A stretch of DNA of 64,000 nt, from the NCBI GenBank assembly GCA_963965975.1, contig OZ014416.1, positions 5,270,001-5,334,000 on the forward strand, in the 5' to 3' direction. This DNA is from Xestospongia bergquistia (Eukaryota > Porifera > Demospongiae > Haplosclerida > Petrosiidae). A program made the position numbers and the translations under genes. Below are positions 30,501-39,500 of the stretch, one piece after another; position 1 is the first letter of the stretch; each line of letters opens with the position of its first letter. The notes below the pieces were generated by a model, which did not search any database, was not told where the DNA came from, and saw only the letters and a list, made by a program, of their open reading frames with translations.

Positions 30501-33500
30501 TGACCCGGTTGTCACAAATATTTGGATCTGCATTGCAGTTTAACAGTAGCTGTATGATATCACAATGACCCTTTTCCGTGGCTAGATGTAAAGCTGTTTT
30601 CTGCTCCTAGAGGAAGTACACAAATATATTGTACATTTTTAACAAAATCACCATACTTCAAGTTGTATTTAATTTACAGATCTAGTGTATTACTTGTCAC
30701 AATATAAAAATAGGAGTCTCTCACTTCTGGCTATGATTCTTACACTTAGGCATTTACAGTTTAAGTTTTTGGGTAGGATTTAGCAGCAATATAAAATTAT
30801 ATGTATTATATAATGATGATGATATCACTCTCATAATCATCAGAATATTAACAAATATAGCATAACATACTAGTTGGATCTCTATGAACACAAAATCTTT
30901 TAAAGATATGTACTATTATAAGAGACCAGACCACATCTACTGATAGCTAACACTGACTATATTTGTTAATTTTTTTACTAACAAAAGATTGAAACAACAA
31001 GTTGACATAAACAAGTCTAATGGCCATATCAATAACATTTTATAACTATCAAAAAATGATTTAAATCTAGTAACTTGTAATAATCACAACACACAATATA
31101 CACTGACCCAGTTGTCACAAATATTTGGATCTGCATTGCAGTTTAACAGTAGCTGTACGATATCACAATGACCTTTTTCCGAGGCTAGATGTAAAGCTGT
31201 TTTCTGCTCCTAGAGGAAGTACACAAATATATTGTACATTTTTAACAAAATCACCATACTTCAAGTTTGTATTTAATTTACAGATCTAGTGTATTACTTG
31301 TCACAATATAAAAATAGGAGTCTCTCACTTCTGGCTATGATTCTTACACTTAGGCATTTACAGTTTAGGTTTTTGGGTAGGATTTAGCAGCAATATAAAA
31401 TTATATGTATTATATAATGATGATGATATCACTCTCATAATCATTAGAACATTAACATATATAGTATAACATACTAGTTGGATCTCTATAAATACAAACC
31501 ACAACTACTAACTGTTTATTATGTAAATGATGCTATATAGAAAACAATAGCTACAATTATACTCTGGTCATGTTAAGAATAACCATTAACTAATGATATA
31601 ACTCCTGCCCCCAATTCCCTATCGGTATGACTACAGATATAGTACTTAAGGTGTAAAAGTTATAGGAAATAATACAGTACCATAAAGTAGGTAACACAGA
31701 CACAGACAGAGGGGTAGGAGTCAAGTTTAAGTTGGGGGGGGGGGGGGGGGGGCTGACCTTATATTTTGTTGCGTTATATTATTAAACATCAAAATTAGAT
31801 GCTATAAAGATTTATCTGTTCAGTACTAGTTTAAAAATTAAGGAGATTTCAAAGATTAGATCAGAAGAATTTTAATAATAGAAATAATGATACCACTTGT
31901 GGGATGACATTCACTAATATCCTTATTTTATAAAGAAAGTCACAGCCTTTTGCTTAACTACACTTTAGTAATAGTTTGTAAATAGAAAAGATACTTTAAA
32001 CTGCCTTCTAAATCAAACATCAGTAGGTGGGGCTAAATCCTTTGAATGTCTGTGATTGATCTTATTTGTTATATACTTTTACAAGTAAACACTAACAAAC
32101 AACAGTAGTTTATTATTATTTTAATCAGTTACTAACCTTCTTAGGATGATGAACATTGACATTAGCACCTGATTTAAGTGCTCGAGTTACATTTTCTATA
32201 TTACCATTTTCAGCTGAAGTCACTAGTAAGTCATCCTGTTAAAATAAATAATATATTATAACTGTGACATGTACCCACATATACTTAGGTCATGTTCATA
32301 AGATATTATAACATGTAAGATCACTATGTCTATGTCATCATTTACAGTAAATATATTATTATATTTGTCACTTACATTTCTAACTTGGTCTATGTCTTTT
32401 GCTCCAAAAAAACGTAAGATCTTAACAATGTTGTGATGACGATACCAGTATGCTATATGAAGTGGAACGTGTCCCCACTATAACATGAAATAGAGTTTAA
32501 ATAATAATAGATGAAATTGAAAAGTGGACATACATAGATATATACGTAATACACTTAATCTATAACAATCATAGCATTGATGAGGTCTATTTTATATGTG
32601 GACACATTAATGTATAATATATGTATTGCATAAATTAGACAAGTGTTGTCTGAGTTAATAACAAAGTTTATTAAACTAAGAATATAATACTAATATATGG
32701 CTCACAACAACTGAATATAACACATGGACTGGAGCTCATTATATATAATAACATGCAATGGGAGATTGTGAACACAGAAATAAATACAGTAATAAATATG
32801 GTAAGCAAGCAAGGAGCAGTATTTGTTGTATCATATTATGGTTCAGCAAATGTAGTAATAATAAATGAAAATATGATGGATATTAGGTAAGCCAATTCGA
32901 ACCTATATGAAAATTAGTTTGAATAAAACCTTCAATGATAAAAAGCTAGGTTTTGACATACTATAATATTCTTTCAAATGTTATTTTTCTTTACTCAAAG
33001 AAGACCAATCTTGATATCACTGTATAGCTTAATTAAACTAGTCATATTAACAATAAGAAAATTCTATATCATATTAAAAGATCTGTCATACCTACAAGTA
33101 TTTATTATAATATTGCATTATGTGTAAGGTGTTAACTTAAAAATCCTTGTCACATTGGTATTGATCTATATCTTGTCTTACTAGACAGGTAGTACTACAT
33201 ATATGTATACATGTAATAGAGACAACAAATAAAATACACAAACTATACACAAAATAAAATCTACTACATTGTCTGTGATTTTGGTATATACAGACAAACA
33301 CACAGTATTGTAATTCACACATACACATATTTTGTAGAAACACACATACAATGATTGTGATTTGTTTTAACCTCATATAACTTGCTACATGCATAAGCTT
33401 TTGTCTCTTCATCTTATTTCTTTTATCATTTAGCATTTAAGTAATCATGCTATGGTTGAAATGGTGGCAGGAAGAATAAACTAAGTTCATTATTTGATGA

Positions 33501-36500
33501 GTGGACAGGTAGTCATTACAAAATGTTAAATTTTATTCAAAACTTTTAATACTCATATATATCATTAAATTAAAGTATAAAAATGGACATTGATGTTTCA
33601 TACAAACATAGTCCAAAAGAATCTTATAATTGTCTAGCATATAAAGTGTACTAGTGAAAAATAATGACTACAACTATACTGTAGAGTGCAGATATATTAA
33701 TTAACTTGTAAAATTTTAGTTATAAGTGAACTGGGACTTCTGTATTATATTAATACTACTATTGGTATAACAATTGTCTACACCTGATCTGAAATGAGAG
33801 TAACACTCTGATATCAGATTATATCTACCAGTAACTATATACCATTTCTTATCAACATACATCTTAATAACACACACAAACTTCCAAGTTTATACTTCAT
33901 TTATTGTCTAGTGTATGCTGCTTCCTCTGTCTCAACATTAAAATTGGAGTGGCTCACTAATGGCTGTACTTCTTGTGCACAAGAGTTTAGAGTTAAGATT
34001 TTAGGTGGAGTGTAGTAACATTATTAAATTATACATAGTGTAATACTGATGACATCACTTCCACAATGATCAAAATATTTTGACACAAACAGTACACATA
34101 CTAGTTGTACCACCTCCATGTATATCATGATAGGATATGTACATTTTAACAAACCACACCTACTTATAACTGCACCAGTCTATGCTTTTAATCTTTTATT
34201 AACAAAAAAATTAAAAACAATATATAATATAGACATAAGAGATAATGCAATTGCCATTCCCGCAATTTTGTTTGCATTTTTGTATTGGACTGATATTACC
34301 CATCCCTATATTAATGTCATATTTTAGAAAATAGTGTTATTTACTTTTTGGGTTATTTTTAAAAATGTATATGTAAGTGATTTTGATAATCAATCACAAA
34401 AGCTATAACATGCTAGAAGATAATGAGTTTCACACCAAAATATTTGCATATATTGTCACTGGCTTTTCAGTCATGCAGTAATAATCATGGATTTTATTTA
34501 AGCTGAACATCAAAGCAGGAAATAGTCAATAATAATTGTTAGTAGTGGGAGGCTAGTCTTCAGTTTAGCTATATATAATACAATGAAATAGAATTTTCTG
34601 TTCTCATTCATTTCTTTCTTTAATGTTACTTATTCAAAAAATGGCTTCTTAAGAGTAGCTTTGATAGTAAACTGCTGAGACCACTATTTTTGTTGATTTC
34701 TAAAAGGCAAACTGTTGTAGTTGAGTATACTACCTCTGTGATTTTGGTGTCAAAACTGTTTATGGTTATTAAATTATCTTGCACTATAAAGCAGCAGAGG
34801 CAGAGTCACAGACAGAAAGATGAAGGAATTCAACATTGACCAAATGTGTCATGATCTGTGATTTTTTAGAAACTTAGTCTTAACCAATAACTGAGTCATG
34901 GTTAAGGGATTTTTATAGAAAGGAGCATTGCATGAATCGAAATTGATCTGTTTTGAGTGATATATTCATTATTTTCTGCCAATAGATTTGAATGGATAAT
35001 CCAGGCTATTCCTTCCTACATAAGCACTGTTATCATGTACCTCATAAAACACTGATTTAAATAGTGCAGCATGTAGTTGTCACTACACATATTATACACT
35101 GACATTATCACAAATATTGGGATCTGCATTGGAGTTTAACATTAGCTGTACAATATCATAGTGACCCCTTTTCGAAGCTAGATGTAGAGCTGTTTGCTGA
35201 AACTAAAAGTATGCAAATACTTTTCACTAATCATAATAGAATTAAATTTACTTAAAACTATAATATATAGCAATTATAAAATAGACCAAATATTAAATTT
35301 TAAACAAGATTAACAGTAAAAATTGTGATAAGATAATTTTGATTGTGTTGATATTGTAATTGTTTCTCTGCCATAGAAAATTGGAGATTTTAATGAGTTA
35401 TGATAAAATGATATAGAAATCTTAATGTTAAGTGTTGAAGAAGCTACAAATGTAAGCTCTTTAGCTTGAACTGAGCCTTCAGTAGTCACACTATTTTTAA
35501 CCACACTTCTAATTAACACCAGATAACTTAATAATAACACATGGGGTACCATCAAACTGTCTTTAAAATGAAAATTGGTTGTGTTGTCAGTATAAAAGTA
35601 TAGTGTAATATTGACAATACTACTCATATATCAGAATGTGTTAACATAAAAATGACTTGACATACTAGTGTGAATACTAAGATTCTTCCAAGGATGCCTA
35701 CAATTATAACAAGCCATACTTACTGCTTGGCCTTTGAATAGTGATGCTCAGGCTGAGGTACTGGTTGGAAAGGTATATTAAATTATATATATATATGTAT
35801 ATATATGTATGTATATTTAAAATAAAGTACAAAGTGTATATTGACATTGTATAAAGACACATTTCAAAATAATGTTAATTTTCAAGCTTGTAAATTGGGC
35901 TAGTAAAAAAAATACATCCATCATAGATATATTAATTAATTAATTTATAAATGTTAGTTTAAAAGAAGTGATAACTAATACTTTATATTTGAATCATAAC
36001 TACCAGTATTATTAATAGTACATCATATCTATATACCAGATATACTAATTAATTTGTAAAAGTGATAGGAAAGAACTGGACTACAGTACTGTATAGTGAG
36101 TATTTTGGTGAGAGAAAATATTGGCAAATTTGGCAAATTGTGTTTCATTCATCAAACTTTTATCCTCAAATATTTGATTTAGTGGTGTGGTATTAGGCAG
36201 AAGTCATTTGGCAAATTTAATTTTGCCAAAGTCTATTTTTAATTGATTTGACAAAATATGTGACCGGATATGCAAAAAGGACCACTTGAGTCATTTCTGT
36301 CATTTTCACATTTTCATACCATTTTAAAGTATAGATAATGCTGAATTGTTTGATACCTTGGATAAATGAATGCGTTGCTAAAGAAACAAGATATAAAAGG
36401 AAATACAGTGGGTACTACCAAAAATTAATTTTGAGAAAAGTGGAATTTAATTTTCCACCCCCGCATACTGTACACTAACATATGAGAGTTTCTACGTGCT

Positions 36501-39500
36501 AAAGAGCTTTGGCTTTATAGATACTCCAAAATGACTGTCAGGTACTATTCTCTTTGCTTTTTGGTTTAACTCATACTGAGATTTTTTTATTTGACAGAAG
36601 TGGTCCCTTTTCGCAAATCAGGTCACATATCTCTCCAAAATTACTGATTATATGGCATTACAATATTACATTAGTGCAAGTGTACAAATATAATCATGGC
36701 AATTTGGTAAACTTGAATTTGGGAAAAAGTTTGTATTAATTGTGCAAGGTCATAAGGGTATTGCCAAATGTCAAATAGGAACATTAATTTTGTTTGTTCA
36801 AAGAACTCATTGTTTGTTAAATATGTGTATGATAACATCAACATAACAAAATGATAGAGTAGTCTTATGAAAATAGGAAAAGATAGATTAAACTGTTTTC
36901 TAGACAAAACAATGTCTATAAGTGTGTGGGGCTAAATATCTTGAATACCTGTGATTGATCTCCTTTGTTATAGAATATAATACTTTTAAAAGTAATATTA
37001 ACAAACAACAGTTAAAAGTAAGGTGTAAAACTCATGATAGCATTCCTATAATCAGTGGTACCTCTGTGAATAGGAAGATCTTTTCAAGGATATTTACTAT
37101 TATAACAGGCTACACATACTGATAGCTACCACTGGCTATACTTAATAAAGCCAGTGGTACCTATACTTAATACTCTAATAACAAATGAGTAGTCATTAAT
37201 GGCTCTAATGTGATACCAATAACATTTTGTATCTATTAAATACTGATTTAAATCTAGTAACATGTAGTAATCTCTATACACAACATACACTGGCCATGTC
37301 AAAAATAGTGGAACCTTTGTTACATTATATCTGTAGCTATATAGTATCACAATATTACAATACATATCTGTGATAAAGTGGACCACATATTAAATTATAC
37401 AAAGGTTAAAATTGTGCAATTTGTCTTAAGATACTTTTGGTTGTACTGGTATTGCAGTTAACTTCACTGTTATATAAATGAGGAGTTTGAAGATGCTACA
37501 TATGTAAATTGAAATTACTAACACCTTGCCTTTGTTACCTCATTCCCTCTAATAATAAATGTGGCAAGTAGTAAAGCCAAACAAGAAGCAGTAATCAAAC
37601 CACTGGTACAATTAATGAATAATACTGTCCTGATTTACATCAGTGAAATTGAAGAAATTATCATCATCATTTCATAAAACAATATGGTGTTCTCCATAAA
37701 GACAACTACCAAACTATTAATTATTCTTAAAAGTGGTACAGTCAAAACAATTTTAACACTATATAAACCAAGGTAGTATACTTGTGTTGATAATGATTAC
37801 ACCCAACATTTCCTGTTACAAATTTTTCATGTATTCTCATATATTATTAATAAGAGAAAAACTTGATAGATAGACAATTGAAAGATATATGCAAATAAGT
37901 TTGGGAAACTGTTTCAACATTGAAAAAGTGTTGATATGACCATCAAACTGTATTTAAATGTTAGCATTACTTAAATAAGAATAGTTATGGTATCAATGAG
38001 TAGCTTAAAGCTTGCTTTTCAGGTTACATTAAATATTAGTCACATGTGATGAGAAATTAAAATATGCACCTTTGTCTCATACATTTAGATTTCATTAAAA
38101 ATTGTATGGAGTGAAAAGGATGCACTTGTTACATACTATTGATCTATATCCAGTCCTACTAGACAGGTAGTACTACACATATGTACATGTAGTAGAGACA
38201 ACAAACAATATACAAAGTATATACAATACACACTGACCTTGTTGTAAATGTTAGGATCTGCATTTGATTTTAAGAGTAAGTCGACTGTCTCAGTATAACC
38301 ACAAAATGAAGCATAATGCAAAGCTGTATTCAGATCCTGATTATAATATAACAACAAAAAATGCAAATAAATATATGATTGCTACTATTTAAAAACAGTG
38401 ATGAAACTATACATTACATTGTGGATTCACATGCACTGTGTCTTTGAGTAGCACATTCTGATTTTCAATTACTCACATCTACACGCAATCTATTTCAATG
38501 CCGTAGTGTTTTCATTGCTTACAGGTTCCTGTTTTAAAATGTCAGGAAATATAAAATATATCTCCTTAGCTTTTGAGTATTTTATGACAATCAAGAAATT
38601 TTACTGTCAAAAGCTGTAAGTCTTATATATCTATCTGTCTTCTCATGAAAATATTATATTGTTTATAAATATAGTTATAATTGTGAAATTAATGAGCAAT
38701 CCTTTGCTATAACAAAAGAATCATTTACTATAATGAGGTATAGCTTACATCTGTTTGTTTTGCATTGATATTAGCATTCTGGTTTATAGCTTCTTCCACT
38801 TTATCTACTCGTCCATTTAAGGCAGCTTTGAACATAATTTCAGTCTAATAAATCATAACAGATAAATACAGATAATACACATCATAATAAATATAACAGT
38901 ATATACAAGTGTTGAGTTTAAATATTAATCTTCATCTACATTAAATGACAAAGATACAGTTTCTCCATCAATATGTTACAGTTATATAAGCAGCTCCTAG
39001 TATTGACATGGCTCAATTTAGTCTTCTAACCAAAATATAAGATAACAAAGCATGCTTACCTTTTACTCCAATATAACATTAAAGCTAGTAGCATTACTGC
39101 TATAATTAGTTTTAATTCTAACACTTGTAAAAAAATAAATTAGGCATGACTGCTGTGTAATACAATAGTGTAGTCAAACCCATGACATTCCTTTGCAAAT
39201 ATATTGAAGTCAATTGTTAACACTGCTGCACCTTAGTGTTACATGACATGCTTTAAACTTAACACTTTAATGATAGTTACAACCTATAGAAACCAATGCT
39301 TAAAGAAAATTAACGTTGAGAAAAATAGAATATAGGAATGCAACAATTATATTAGTAAATGTCATAATAATTATCCATTAAATGTATTGTATAAGGACTT
39401 CAGCAAGAAATAGGACACATTTTAATATAAGTATGTACATGTACATAATATCAATGTAACAATGAAATACTTGAGAGCTATTATAAACATTCACCTCAAC

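Larger units (their letters stand above)
25400..36758. repeat. Duplicated 5-kb segments (about 25.4-30.14 kb and 32.05-36.76 kb)
   Basis: The WGH and DD exons lie 6643 bp apart and the FQQ exons and everything to their right 6617 bp apart. The right-hand breakpoint is sharp: both copies share GGTCATAAGGG and then diverge at 30140 and 36757. The left part (25.4-28.2 kb) shows scattered substitutions and indels. From about 28255 to 30139 I saw no difference by eye. Confidence 0.8.

Noticed and set aside
26510-33436. Cys/Ile-rich minus ORFs of 72-99 codons near 26.5 and 33.1 kb
   Set aside because: They overlap in two frames, consist of intron sequence shared with the intron after exon 5, and differ by frame-changing indels.
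28693-35627. Two identical 105-codon minus-strand ORFs (28693-29010 and 35310-35627)
   Set aside because: They lie in the intron beside the FQQ exon within the 1.9-kb identical segment, so identity carries no information on selection. The third copy near 37400-37560 does not keep the frame.
29937-36739. Two identical 61-codon plus ORFs (29937 and 36554)
   Set aside because: Same identical duplicated intron, no domain, no splice context.
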